Assembly: GCA_020881915.1 (NCBI GenBank)
Contig: JAJFPB010000003.1
Coordinates: 3,162,001 to 3,226,000 of the forward strand
From: Paramyrothecium sp. XJ0827
Lineage: Eukaryota; Ascomycota; Sordariomycetes; Hypocreales; Stachybotryaceae
Reading direction: 5' to 3'
DNA: 64,000 bases
The notes beneath the pieces are model-generated. The model made no database searches. It saw only the letters and a program-made list of their open reading frames with translations, and was not told the DNA's origin. Position 1 is the first letter of the stretch, and each line of letters opens with the position of its first letter. Of the stretch, positions 32,964-45,164 are shown piece by piece. The position numbers were made by a program, and so were the translations under genes.

Positions 32964-34531
32964 TTACTGTCGGGTGTTGTACGAGAAGTTCCTGTGCTTG
33001 AGACGGGTCGTCCTCCACCCTTCATACCATTGCTCTTTGCTGGCCTCGCGCAGCTCAGATCGCCAATCACTGAAGACTGCCTCCTTGAGGCGCTGGAAGT
33101 CGCAGTGTTGTTCATTGTATGGGTCCGCGAAGCCCCATGGGAATTGTCGGCCAACAACGCCTGGCTCGTAGAGATCTGGACTAATGACAGACAGAGGCAG
33201 GAACGGAAGCTCATCATCCTTGTTCTCTTCCTTGTGTTTTCGAATGGACTGGGTGGAAAGTCGTTTTGAGTTGGGGGAAACTGATGGAGAGGCCTGCGAC
33301 GCCAGGTCATCGCCGTTGGGAGTCTTGATCTCCCGGCGAGGCGAGGCTGGCCCGCTATCGGTATCGTCCTCGGACTCTTCCTCGATCGCGCTCGTCAAGT
33401 CGCTGTTGTCGTCATCAAGCCCAAGAGCCTCGAGAGGATCAAGGTTCGCCTTCTTAATACTTTCCCAAACAGTTTTCTTGAGTACATTCATATGCTTGGT
33501 CGTGATGGTATCCGCCTTGGCAATAACGGGGATCACAGTGGTTTTTCCTTGGAGTGCCCGCATAACTTGAAGATCAAGATCCTCGTCAAGGCCACCCAGG
33601 ACACGAGCAGGAGGGCCATTGGATCCATTGACGTAGCCGTTTGTCCAGCTTCGCGACGCAGCAATGTTTCGATCGAGGCGGGAAGGATCCAGGACCAGGA
33701 AAGCCGCGTGAATGTGTGTATCCTGTACACCAGGGGATCGTACGACCTTCATCTCCTCGGTGAACGTCTCCTCGAATTTGCTCTCGACAAAGGCCGACAT
33801 CTCTCTAAGCTGAAGATCAACCATGTTCTTCTCGAGGCCCTCGGAATCCCATAAAGTCAGGCCAATCCTTTCGCCATCGATTTCCGATTCCAGATAATGC
33901 GGGATGAAGTTGCCCGAGGCGGGAGGCGGCAGGCGGAATTCGTCCTCTTCTGCCTTCCTGGATCTTTTCCTGGGAGGTAGAGCAAACGCAGTTTTCAGAA
34001 ACTCGAGGAAAGAAGTCTTGCCGGCACCTCGTGTACCAATGATGAGGATGCTAGATAGATTGTTAGTCTAGGAGAAAACGCGACAACTCGAGCCAACGCT
34101 TACTTGAACGGGGTGGGATCCTTTCTTCTTCGAACCCTTCTAGGGCTGTTGACGGAGCTCACTGCGCTACTGGCGTAGCTGAAGCGCCCACGATGCGTCA
34201 TACTTTCGGTCCTGGCATACGGATCAAAAGCATTCGGTGGGATGGGAGGGACGGGGACTGCGTGAGCGACGCTGCGACTCGGTAATTCAAGCTTGCTTGA
34301 TGTGGTGGCGGAGGATTCGGGTCGTAAATCAGGGCTGAAAGACTTGGAGAGCTGTTCGTTCGTTCCTATGAACTCAGGAAGCTTTGGAGGAATCAGGGCT
34401 GCGGCCTGGCGTTGGCGTTCCAGCTCGGCCTCTCTATGCGCCTGAGCCTTCCTGCCGCCTTTGCCGAGGTCACCGCTCTTGCTCCGACGTAGCAACATGC
34501 CGAAGCTGGAGCGACGAGGCGGAGGGCTCAT
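32964..34531 (-). CDS. Divergent septin-family GTPase
   Basis: Two exons are modelled: 34531-34104 and 34050-32964 (53-nt intron, donor GTAAGC, acceptor TCTAG), giving 504 residues. The protein reads FNILIIGTRGAGKTS across the junction. The P-loop is G148-TRGAGK-T155. Switch II reads WDSEGLE instead of the usual DTPG. G4 is AKAD (319-322), the septin form. After a long acidic and serine-rich insertion (about 350-420, EEESEDDTDSGPASP) comes the septin unique element (GRQFPWGFADPYNEQHCDFQRLKEAVF). The N-terminal 140 residues are basic and disordered, and there is no C-terminal coiled coil. Septins assemble into filaments at septa and hyphal tips. The divergent G3 suggests altered GTP hydrolysis. 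Membership of the filamentous-fungus-specific AspE (group 5) class is a guess. Confidence 0.78.
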
Positions 34532-35809
34532 TGTGTCAAATGAAGGAGCGGATGCGGGGTTGAACAGAGAAGGAGCGCAGGGACGTCAAAGAGGGATGAA
34601 AGCGCAAGTTTCACTCCTTGGTGGCTTAGATTCAGAACCCAAACGGACGATGTTGAGCACGGTAAAAGTGCTCTTCCCAAGGTAAATCCGGGCTTCCTTA
34701 AAGGACGGACGGCTTCCGCTCCAGGATGCGGCGATGGTGCGATACAGGCAAGTGCTCGTCGGCAATTGCTTTTACTACACACTGGTAGGGACGCCGGCTG
34801 CTCACTTTTGAGCTTCTCGATTTGGGAGTAGAACTAAGAACGGGATCTTTGGTAGAAACAAGTCGCTTGCTGGAACGTAGCTTGGGGCGAAAACGAAGCT
34901 GTTGCGGTCGCTAGACGGGGAGGCAGCTGTGGACAAATTGTCAGTATGATTTTGCCTTAAACAGTGATGCCCTCTGAATCAAGAGAAGGCCAGTGCTCTG
35001 GGCAGATGATCTCAATTAATCAATAGCCCATGGCAGCGGCCCCCTCACATATCTCGGCTTGCGGAGCAGCTTGTTAACTTGCGCTAACAATCAGCCACCG
35101 AGGCAGTCTGTCGCCATCCATTGATGGCTAAGATCTAGACACGCCGTGTTTGACAAGCAAGTTTGCCTGCAGCGACAAGACCGCTTGGCGACCGTCGCAA
35201 GCTCGAGTGCAGGAGTAGCCGAACCTACTTGGCGCGGGTGCAAAGGACCGGCGCACGTCACAAGCTGAAAGTCTACTAACCTCACGGGTCGCAGGAGGCG
35301 TGGGATAATGGTATGTAAGCTTTCGGCTTCGGTGGAGCGCAGCAACTGGTCTTGTATGGGGACGAGTCGAGGAGGGACGGTATAGCTGGCACGCGAACGG
35401 ACGGGCGTCATCAGAGTACTCGCACGTCGGGAATTGGCTGCTGCATGCGATGCTACCTCTGATATTCGTGGGTCCGCAATGCAGTGGGCGGCTGTCGGCA
35501 AGCAAAGAGGAGAAAGGCTCGAGTGATTCCAACCGAGGCGGGCACACACGCAGGCTGGGTGTGGTGCTGGAAGGTGTCGCACAGCACGATAAATCTTGCA
35601 AGGAAGAAAAAGGTGGGAGGAGAAAGGTGAAATAGAGAGGAAGCTACCTTGAAGTTGGGCAGAAGTTCCCCCTATGCCGATGGGTCGGGTCAGGACAGGA
35701 CAGGACGACTGGTTGGGACCACGAGAGTGGTGTGTGATGCAAGCGGGAGTCAAGGTAATAAGGGCCAACATGCACTGTCCCGTCCCAATCATACATTCAT
35801 TCATTCACA

Positions 35810-35838
35810 GGCAAAGGCAGAGGCAGAGGCAGAGGCAC
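35810..35838. repeat. (GGCAGA)n microsatellite
   Basis: About four tandem GGCAGA units follow a short ATTC tandem (35791-35806). Confidence 0.8.
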
Positions 35839-36344
35839 TAATCTACGTTAGCCCAGGAGGAAGGGGAAAAGAGGGCCAGCTGTCTGGGAGTGAATGGCCA
35901 GGGGGTTCGCTTGCGGCCAATGCCTTTGAGGATGGCATGGCATGGCTCGCATTGGCATCGGTTGGCAAGCTTTAAGCAGAGTTAGTTGGTAATAAAGCTA
36001 GTAGGGTACGATACAGGTACCGTAGCCAGAGCGCTTGCTTGGCCTTTGTCTTGCTTGCCCCATGGCGATCTTGTCATCTGCAGGGGCGTGGGGACTGTGG
36101 GACCTTGGTCAGGTTGTACCGCCAAAGGTATATCATGGCTCACACCCATGCCTCCCCGGGTCTCGAAAGTGCCCGCATTTGCTACGCGCGGAACCATAAG
36201 TGACCTGAGCTGTACCTGAACGGTACCAGTGCTCCCCACTGCCGTTAAAGGACATCATTCTGTGAAGGGTTCACGCTAAACCCTCTGGGGCCATGGCCCG
36301 GATGATTGAAGGTTGGTGATGTCGAGGTCAAGTATCCGTAGGCC

Positions 36345-36395
36345 GGGTACCTGCATCCCTACCTTACCTTGCCTTGCCTTGCCTTTACCTTCACT
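36345..36395. repeat. CCTTACC / CCTTGCC tandem words
   Basis: A GGTACC followed by CTACCTTACC and tandem CCTTG units, a member of the dispersed intergenic word family. Confidence 0.65.
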
Positions 36396-37609
36396 CAGTC
36401 CATCCTGTCGAGAGAACCAGACACGAAATTGTTCCTAGCAGCTTCGTGGACATCCTAGATCTTTCTCATCCGTTCAGGTCATGAGGAGAAACAGCTGAAG
36501 AGCCGTGCTGGCGGCGGGCTTGTTTCATGAGGTCTCCGGCTTATTCTTTCTCCCCTCGGCTGACAACCAGCTTCGAACTCTGCCACACCAATCGTCCGTT
36601 CGAATCACCGTCATCTGTGCATTGTCCGTATGGAGGTGGCTTGGCTCGGTATGACATCTTTTTGTGTCTTTCTCAAAGGGAGTTTCTGCGAAGTCTTGAC
36701 TCGCACTTGTCCTTCCCAAGTCGGGAGCGTTCGGCGCTGATTTACGAGTTGATGCAGCACACAGTTGCGCATTGTCTTACCGTCCGGGGCCCAGTATATC
36801 CTCTACATCCGACGACGACGCATAGCCTAGGGCGCGCGCCGCGTATTATTTGCCTTCCGTGGCGTGTGCAGGCTTCCGCAAGCAGCTGGGCCATCCAGCG
36901 CATCGCTGCATCGCACATATTGCACGAATCTCCGGATACTGTGGCGCTGTGCTTGTCTTGAGGAGTATGATTGTCCTCGGTGAGGTGTGGAGGGTGGGTC
37001 GGCGGCGACATCATCGTGTCTCACTTGTTTTCTTCCTCGGGAACATGGTGAGAGGCACCGTCCCTCACAACCATTAACCGGTTTTGGCTTGCTGTGCTGA
37101 CGATTCTAGGTGAATTTGGTTTCTCAAACGAAAAGAGAAGAAGTAAGGGGAAACCAAAATACCACCCTCGCTACAAGCATCACCTCCCGAGTGTCGTACT
37201 CCTCCAACTGCGTCGCCTTCCACCTCGTGCACCCTGAGAAGCCTCTAGCCAGGCCATCTTCCCTCCACCCCTTGTCCTACCCCCTTTCAGCATCGACGCC
37301 GACAGGCTAAAGCCCACACATCTCCGTCTTGTAATTTGCACAGCCAATGCCTAGCCTGCATTACACGATCCCCACCCCTTCCCTATCCCCAATCATCGGC
37401 CAATTTAATCCTGCTAATGCGCCATACACATGCAGCCCTCCTTTGATTGCTGGGGCTCGCGTGGTTGGTGAAACCGTCTCAGTGCCGGCACCCGCTATGC
37501 TGGATCCCGGCACTTTTTTTTTTCCTTCTAATGCTCGCCCCCGTTTTCGATTTTAATTGATTTGTTCCTGGCGCCGGATGTGCAAGCGCTTCCCCACATG
37601 GCAAGTGAT

Positions 37610-38160
37610 CGTCCCAACTTCGTCTAGGCACGAAACAATGGGATTAGGCACGGATTGATCAGGCACTTAAAGCTGTGAGGCATCTTAGGGAAACACTTAG
37701 ACGAAGGGTAAGGTATCGAAGGCCTCGGGATTGGGTAAGCCCTGAATTTCGAGACAATTTAGGCATTTTTATACATAAAATCGAAGAACATCAGGAAATA
37801 GTCCAATAATCGGTAAACGTTGCTTCTTTGCTAATAGCTAGATTTTGATCCCTATACGAACTCCTCAAGATTGCTTCTACAATAGGTAAGGCCTTAAAGA
37901 AATACGTCAGGTCTCGGTGTCTTCTGGTTTGTGTGCCTGGCCGATCTGGGCCTTTATCCGCTATTCGTGTGGACCTGTTCCTCCTTGGCCAGCTTGATTT
38001 ACCCAGATACTCGATCCCAGATCCAGGACTCATGAGCGAACACACACACGGTCAAGTTTAACGGTTCTATCAGATGGGATGAATAGGCTGTAATGGAGAG
38101 TGTGGTCGTTCACGTTCATTTCTAGCTTACAGCTCTAAGTAGCGAGCACTATATCTAAAC
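37610..38160. pseudogene. A/T-rich anomalous stretch, possible decayed coding element
   Basis: Base composition shifts clearly to A/T compared with flanking DNA. In one plus-strand frame a charged, helix-like reading (37655-37805, with QALKAVRHLRETLRRRVRYR and DWVSPEFRDNLG) continues across stop codons at 37805 and about 37850 for another 60 codons. This looks like a mutated, once-coding sequence, for instance a fragment of a transposon or a captured gene damaged by C-to-T changes. No family was recognised, so this is tentative. Confidence 0.25.
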
Positions 38161-38276
38161 CAGCCGGTCTAATTACCAACCAGGGCAACCAACGCCACGC
38201 CCATGCCGTGGGAGATGCAGGTACTGAGTAGGGTATTTGTATCCACGCCAAAGTCTTTGTAACAATTCTTCCACTT

Positions 38277-40336
38277 CTATCCCTGGAAAACGTCCTGCTG
38301 GAGCTCGATTCCAAAGTCGCCTGCCGCGCTCTGCAGACGCTGCTCGAGCTCCTCCTCTAAACCGCCTCCCTTGCCAAACCACTGCCGCACGCGAAGCACA
38401 TAAAACGCAACGTCCGTCACTGCCAGGACGGCTTTGAAGATGATGTGCCTCCACCAGTTGCGCGCGCGCTGCGGCAACGGCAACCGCGGGTCCTCAAACA
38501 AGCTGCGGCTGGCCCAGTTGCCCATGATCTTGATGCGATTGACTGGGCTACCAAAGTAGGAGTTGTTTGCCTGCAGAATGCGCAATGCTCGTCCCACAAA
38601 GAGCAACTCCTTGGGGAACTTATCCTGGTCGGCCAGGATGTCGCGGATGGCCTGCTTCATCCGCTGCTGCATGTAGAAATGGCGTTCCGATGACGGTACG
38701 CCCTTCCTCTCCATCTCCTTCATCTCGCTCATGATGGAATGCTCGCCACCCTCATACGGCCGCAACTGGGTGGCGCTCGCAAAAACTTCGTAGTTCGCCT
38801 GTATGCCCCATTCCGCGGCAACGGTGCGTAGGCTCTCGTTGTCGAAGCTCAGCAGGCTCTTCCAAAACTCTGCGTACTGTCTGCGGAAATTCGGTGTCAT
38901 ATACACATAGAGACCATGGTCGATTAAGACCAACTCTGCTTTACCGGTGGGTAGCCTGCGGATGAAGATGTTTCCGGGATGCGGGTCGCAATGTACCACG
39001 CCAAACTTAAACATGGAGGCCGAGTAGAGCTCGATTAGAGTGGATGCCACCTCCTTTGTCGATAACCCGAGGCCGCCTTGTCCGCGGCGGCCCTTCCACT
39101 CCTGCCTTTCGGGCTTCAGTTTGGCCTGGTATGGCTGGGTCCGCAGCTCATGTCGCGCCGCGTCCATATCGATCTCGGAGAGGGCGCCACCGGCACCAGG
39201 CGATCCTTTACCATGCCCGCCGAGCCATCTCGAGGTGATAATCTGTTTGTCCCAAAGGCGCACGCCCTCAATCCACTCCGTCACCAGTACTCTGCGAGTG
39301 TTGAACTCAGGATATACAGTCGGAATATAAACCCGATCTCGCAGCTTGGGCTCTGATGCGACGAATCCTCGCATCGCCTCTGAATTCTTGGCCTCGTTCA
39401 CAAAGTCGGTCTCCAACTCGAGGCGATCAGCGATGAAGGGGACGAGGTTATAGAGCGGTAGGTCAAACCACTTGGAGTAGATCCAAGTCACAGTCCTGAG
39501 CACTCTATGATTAGTATATCTCGATTAAAATCGCCGCCGGGTCGAAGAACGTACTTGAAGGCCCAAAGATCCCATGATATCTGCTTGGCAATCTCCCGCT
39601 TTTGAATCTTGATCGCAATCTCCCTGCCGTCTGGTAACCTAGCCCAGTGGACTTGGGCGACACTAGCACTCGCTCGCGCGCGTCTCTCCATCAGGCCTTT
39701 GCCGGGCTGTCCGGTGAAGCTGACTCCAAATACCTCTTCAGCGCTCTTCCCGAATTCCTCCTTGATGACCTTCTCTACGTCCTTCCATTCGTCCTGCGGT
39801 GCGTCGTCAAACATGCGCCCGAACATTTTCTGGAACTCCGGTGGTAGGACGGCGCTTTGCATGGCAATGGCCTGGCCCATCTTCAGGTATAGCCCTCCGT
39901 TGGCGTGGAGGAGGTTCGACAACCGCTCGGCGTTGCGCAGGTGCAGATCTTGGATTGTACCGCCCGTCCAAGGCTCAGGTCGGAAGTTGATGCTGTAGTC
40001 GAGGGCGGCCAGCAGGCCGGTGCCGAAGGTGCGCAGCGATCTGCCAAGTCCGGAAGCGTAGACCTCTCGGTCGTAGAGGTAGATGGCACCACCAATGCCG
40101 CCCACGATGGCGAATCGTCGCGCCCACTTCCTGCCTCGTTTGTACTGGTTGGCAGCCTTTGGCGCACCCAGCTCATCGGGCGATGGAGGTCGCATCGGCT
40201 GGAACGGACCGGAGGTCTGCATCCGGCGCTCGAATGATGGTCTTGCGACAACATGGCAACTGGGCACGCGACACCGCCGTGGTGCCCGAGCAGCTCTCGA
40301 GACTCCCAGCATGTTTCGGTAGTTCATACTGGTCAT
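38277..40336 (-). CDS. ABC1/ADCK-family protein, ADCK1/Mcp2 (Cqd2) type, mitochondrial
   Basis: Two exons are modelled: 40336-39555 and 39504-38277. The 50-nt intron has donor GTACGT, branch TACTAAT and acceptor CATAG. The protein is 669 residues. The N-terminus (MTSMNYRNMLGVSRAARAPRRCRV) is basic and fits a mitochondrial presequence, followed by one membrane segment (FAIVGGIGGAIYLYD, about 74-88). Atypical-kinase landmarks are the KxGQ motif (LYLKMGQAIAMQSAVLP, near residue 150), the alanine-rich loop (RARASASVAQVHWARLPDGREIAIKIQ, near 225-250), VHCDPHPGNIFI (near 430) and LIDHGLY (near 455). A Gly-rich insertion follows LWDKQIITSRWLGGHGKG. Within this family ADCK1/Mcp2-like proteins act in mitochondrial lipid and coenzyme Q distribution; COQ8 is the other main branch. 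The DHGLY motif and length favour the ADCK1 side. Confidence 0.85.
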
Positions 40337-42995
40337 CGTCGAGGTCTGTGTTTTGTCGTTGCAGACATTGGTGGCGTGGAGGTTGTCAGGAAAACGGACG
40401 TGGTCGTTGCCAATGACGACTTAACGGCAAAAATCCCGAGCGGTTCTTATCACCGACAAAGCCCGGAACGAACCGATGGACCCCATTGGGCCAGACGGAC
40501 GTATAATCTCGGCCTCGGCCTCGGCAACGGGATGAAACTGATGGGAAAGAAAGGAAACGTGCTGTTAATAGAAGCCAATTTGTCTTTCAAAATAGCCAAG
40601 CACTCAGCAGCACAGCGCCGGTGCTCTAAGGTAGTTTGTGATTCCTCTCAAATCTCACGAATACAGGTTGAATAATGCAGAGCTATAGGGTAGGAAGTAG
40701 GCAGGCGGTGAATCAACAACATGGAGACAAACAATCCTCACCTCTCTATCATTGGGGCTACTGTACCCGTACATCCGAAGGGAGTTGCTCGAAACTGCGA
40801 GCATACGTGTTTCGCCTTTGTCCCATTTCTGTTGGCGTTTAGGACCGTCCCGTGGCATGATTCCACCTTTGGACCGCGGCCGAAGGCATTGTGAAACGGC
40901 AATGCTTGTAGGCTTGAAGACTGGCAGCCAAAGGCCACGCGGCAGCTCCATCACCGCCCAGAGCGACTCTTTGCCCGTCTGCTAAGAGGCGCAACGAGGA
41001 AGACATGGTACGCAGCAAGACTACTATGTAACATAGTAATGCATAAGCCGAAGTCATTCATCATGGGCCATTTACAGTCACACTGGTCGTCCAGCATCCG
41101 CATCGTCCCAACAGTAACCACGCAACGTGGCACAAGGGCCTCTGGACTGGACTCTTTCATCCCTACCGCATTGTTTGCACATCAAACAGTAGGCGCCGAT
41201 CCCTCGAGCGAGGCTTACCCACCACATGAAGGCATGGGCGAAGAACCCACTGAAGAAACAGAGTCGAAACCATGGATGACATAAGACACCACGCTTCAGC
41301 GCGAGGACGGTGCAAGGCTACGTCGCAGATTCAATATGCGGCAAAGCGTCCGGGATGGCAGCTAATTTCCCGCCCGGCCATTGCCTTGCTGGCCGGAAAT
41401 GAGGCCGATGGCGTGCCAATAGAGCCTCTAGGAAAGCTCCGAGGAGGAAGAAAAATAGAGAGAAAAAGGAAAAAGAAATAGGAACGCACCCACATCAAAT
41501 GCTTACTGGACAAGAAGGATGCCTCGTGCAATGCTGCCACCCAAAACATTCCTGGGGGATGCGGAACACTCGATCGGCGGGGCCAAGTGTAATGTCGCCG
41601 TCACTGTAACCAAGGTCTGGGAGGCTTGCTTGGATCTGTTCGACTTGGCTTCGAACCAAGTGCTTGAAAAGGTGCGCGGTGGGCCTGTCGAGGAAATGGG
41701 CCCGCAGGAAATTGACCCAGATAGAGCCCCGCCCAACGTGTGTCTAATCCCTGGAGGGTACCGGAGCGTTAGCCCCAGATGCAAGGTATGGGTGGGAAAG
41801 AACGGGCCAGAATGATGGAATTACGATGTGTGCTGCATGTCCTGTGCATGCCCAGCCCAGCCGAAAGCCATCCCGATGTGTTCTGGCCCACCGCGTCGTG
41901 TCGAGTCGTGTTGAGAGGAGAGGCGAAGCAGCCCGTGAGGATGGCGCAAAGCTGCTGCTGGTGGATGCAATACGAGAAAACTAAGGTAAACGGCCGAACA
42001 TTTATAGCACATTGCCTACAGCGCCGCACGTTGCCGTTGCGTGTACATGAGAGGTACCCTTGCATCGGAAGAAATGGAGGACAGCAGTTGCGTGCTCAGT
42101 ACAGTAAGGTAGCCTACCCCTCGCGCAACCTCGACCACTACAGTGCTGTACACGCGGCTCGGGGTTGCTGTAAGGCACCGTATCCATGATGTACTGCAGT
42201 GCGCTGCTAGACAATTGCGGGCACACAGCATACTTTTCGTTCGCTTCGAAATTTAATCTTAAAAAGAACCGGGAAGCATGGTCCTCTTATCGGGCAGGGC
42301 AGCCGTGTGGACAGGGTACATTTTAGCCTCAACCTAACTGGCCATGCTTGGCTGCGCTAGATTCGTTCCTGTCCACTGGTACGTTGCCAACGACACCCGT
42401 CGCAGGCAGGTACCCCGGGCAGCGAGACATGCCCCGAGCGATACTGCTTGACTGCGTACCAGTCACCCCGGCGCCATTAAATCAAGCTAAACCTGCTGCG
42501 CAAGTCTAGCGTTACATCGCCCGCTTCGCCCCCCCTTCCCTCGTCCTGCTGGTGCCTCTGGATGCTGTACCTCCCACTCACTCACAGCCTGTACCTTCGA
42601 TCTTCGTATTTCCCGTCCTTTGTCACCAACCACCATCCACTTCTACACGAGGACGGTCGACGAGACAGCCTTACTCCTGTCCATCGCGCCCGCAGACAGT
42701 CCTCAGGGTAGCCATCGCGACAGGAGTCGTTCACGAGGCCTCGAGTCGACATCAATTCCGGCTCCGCCCTGCCAAGCCGACAATCCGCTTCGCTGCGATC
42801 GACGCCGCCCCGACTCCCAACCGCCGCTTACGCTCGTTTTATGTCGATGAGAATTGCAGCCACGGATGACGACGTCGCTTTCAAACCGATAAACAGCGGC
42901 TCTACGCCATCTTAATATCTAAACCTTTGGTCGCTCGAAAAGAATCCAATCGCTAGTTCCTTTCCGCAAAGGCTTATCCTTCACCAGCCATCGCC
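40337..42995. other. Divergent intergenic region (2.7 kb)
   Basis: It lies between the heads of the ADCK1-like gene and palI and should hold both promoters. Overlapping short frames are not supported. The 400 bp before palI are C/T-rich on the plus strand. Confidence 0.45.
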
Positions 42996-45164
42996 ATGTT
43001 GCGACCGGCAACCCCTCTTACGGTTCTCTTTCTTGGGGCCTTTGGCCTTCTTCTCATTTCCGTCATTTCAACACCCATTATCCAGGCAATCCCTCTGGGC
43101 GAATACAAGGATGTCAGGTTCGGCGTCTTTGGCTACTGCCGGAACAACGGCCGATGCAGTGCCATTGGAATTGGCTACGATCGCGGTATGTCCTCACCAG
43201 GCGACACCCTCCTTAAGCCTGAGACATGTTGGCGCAGTAACTGACGTTTCTTTAGCGGACCTCTTCCCTACTGAACCCAATTCGTTTGATCTTCCGATAG
43301 GCGTGCGCGAGACGCTGTCCTCGATCCTGATTATCCATGTGGTCGCGGCTTTTCTCACGCTGGTCTTGTTCATCATGGCCGTGGCTGCGCACTTCCACGG
43401 CCCTGCACATTCCACAAAGTATCTTCTCATCTTGTTCATCTTTACAGTCATCGATTTCTTGGTGTGTCTTTTGGCACTTCTTGTCGACGTTCTTTTATTC
43501 ATTCCGCACATGGCGTGGGGCTCGTACTTGGTCATTGCCGCTACGGTCATTGTGGCTCTAAGTGGTGTTATGTCCTGCTTCATGCGGCGTACGCTTGTGG
43601 GCAGGAAGTCACGCCAGAAGAGAATCGCGGAGAATGCCGAGATGAGTGGACAGAACTTCTACAACAGAGAGGCACAGTCAAAGGCGGCTGTTGCGACGAC
43701 GACAAGCGAACCCACCATCCCCATGGTCAGCGGGGGTAATGGTACCATGGACAATTTGCCTACTTTTGCATCTTTCGAAAGCCAGAAGAAGGACGATTCA
43801 GTGAGCGATGAGCGGATTCCTCTCACAACACGAAGCCCTGTCAACAGGTCACCTAATGCACCTCCGGCCGAAATGGTGAACGCTGGTTTCAACAGTCCAC
43901 AAAGATCAGGATCGCGGGATCGATTCGGCAACCCTACCAACGGAGGCCAAGACGCCTATGGTATGGCTAGAGGCCCAGGTTCAAGAGGAAGAGGAAACAT
44001 GGGCCCGCCCGGAGGCTACAGAGGTGGCAGAGGAGGTTATGGGAGGGGTGGTCACGATCAAGGACCACCAATGCGCGGGCGTGGAGGCTATGGACCGCCT
44101 GGCAGGGGTGGACTTGGGCCTCGGGGTGGGAGAGGAGGCTATGGACCACCACCCCGTGGTGCTCCTTACGGACCGGGAGGCATGAGAGGAGGACGGACTC
44201 CACCACCTCCTGGCAATAACTACAACATGGGTGGCTCTTATGACAGGCGGCCATCGCAACCGGAGGCCTATGGGGCGTATCGAGATCAATCGTCGGAAAT
44301 GTTGCCTGGATACAACAACGGCCCCAGTACGAATCCCTCCATGCCCATTGTCAACCCAACTTATGAGGCATACAACCCAGAGACTGCGAGCTTGCCACGG
44401 GCGGAGTCGCCTCCACCTTTACCGGGTAGCGACCCTGATCCGTCAACCATTGGCCGCGCAGTAGAGATGGACGCCGCTGCGGCAGAGGCGCCGAGGGGCT
44501 ACGGACAGTACGGACAACTTCGCGACAGCGATGTAGATGTTGCCGGCATGGTCAACCTTCAGCAGGGCCAGATTCCTAATCGACACGACACAATTATGAG
44601 CGAAGGAAGCAAGTACAGCACCGATGAGTAAGTTCAGCCCGATGCTGCTATCCCCTCACGTCGTCTCACGATAACTAATCACGTTTTCTTCCTCTTAGGC
44701 AATACGTCCCACCCCGTGCTGCATGGAACCAGGGCTCAGGCAGGAACTCGCCTCGGGGACCTTCGCCTCTCCATGTTGCAAACAGGCCGCCTCCGGCGTC
44801 CGATAACTATTATGAGGATGTGGACCCTCGATTTGCCGGCCCTGGGAACCCGGCCCCCCAGCCGCCTCCGATTGAACCTATCTACGAGGACGTTCACGCT
44901 CTGCACAACGGAGCGCGCAGCCCTGCTGAATCTGAGCGATCAAACTTTACCTCCATCTCTCAGCGTGGCATAAACCCACGATGGAACCCCCCGCCGCCAA
45001 TGCCACAAGGCCCACCGCAGCGCCGACAAGGGCAAAAGCGTCAGGATATGATACTTGACATGCCTGACTTCCAACTACAGGGAGGTCCTGGAGGCCCCCC
45101 TCCTCGAGGGGGAGGAGGCCCGGGAATGATTCCGGGTAGCGCCTATCCTACGGGCCCCCTATAA
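42996..45164 (+). CDS. palI: PalI/Rim9 ambient-pH signalling membrane protein
   Basis: Three exons are modelled: 42996-43185, 43256-44627 and 44699-45164, giving 675 residues. PalI assists the PalH sensor at the plasma membrane in the alkaline-pH pathway that activates PacC. Four transmembrane segments occupy the first 200 residues: LTVLFLGAFGLLLISVISTPI, then after the cysteine-bearing extracellular loop (FGVFGYCRNNGRCSAIGIGY) ILIIHVVAAFLTLVLFIMAV, YLLILFIFTVIDFLVCLLAL and LVIAATVIVALSGVMSCF. The loop motif FGYC-x-C is typical of the SUR7/PalI superfamily. The long cytosolic tail (200-675) is disordered, with a Gly/Arg/Pro-rich tract (about 325-405, repeats of GGRGGYG and GPPxRG) and proline runs. 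The long tail is typical of filamentous fungi; yeast Rim9 is much shorter. Confidence 0.92.

Larger units (their letters stand above)
34532..38276. other. Gene-poor 3.7 kb interval
   Basis: The first part is the septin promoter. A 237-codon minus-strand frame (35091-35804) and a 144-codon plus-strand frame (36527-36961) overlap other frames, are Cys/Ser/Pro/Arg-rich and show no family motif, so they are not called. It contains a GGCAGA hexanucleotide repeat, a CCTTACC-type cluster and an A/T-rich relic (separate entries). Confidence 0.4.

Noticed and set aside
35091..35804. 237-codon minus-strand frame
   Set aside because: No domain, no introns, poor composition (Cys, Ser, Arg, His), and overlapping alternatives on the same strand.
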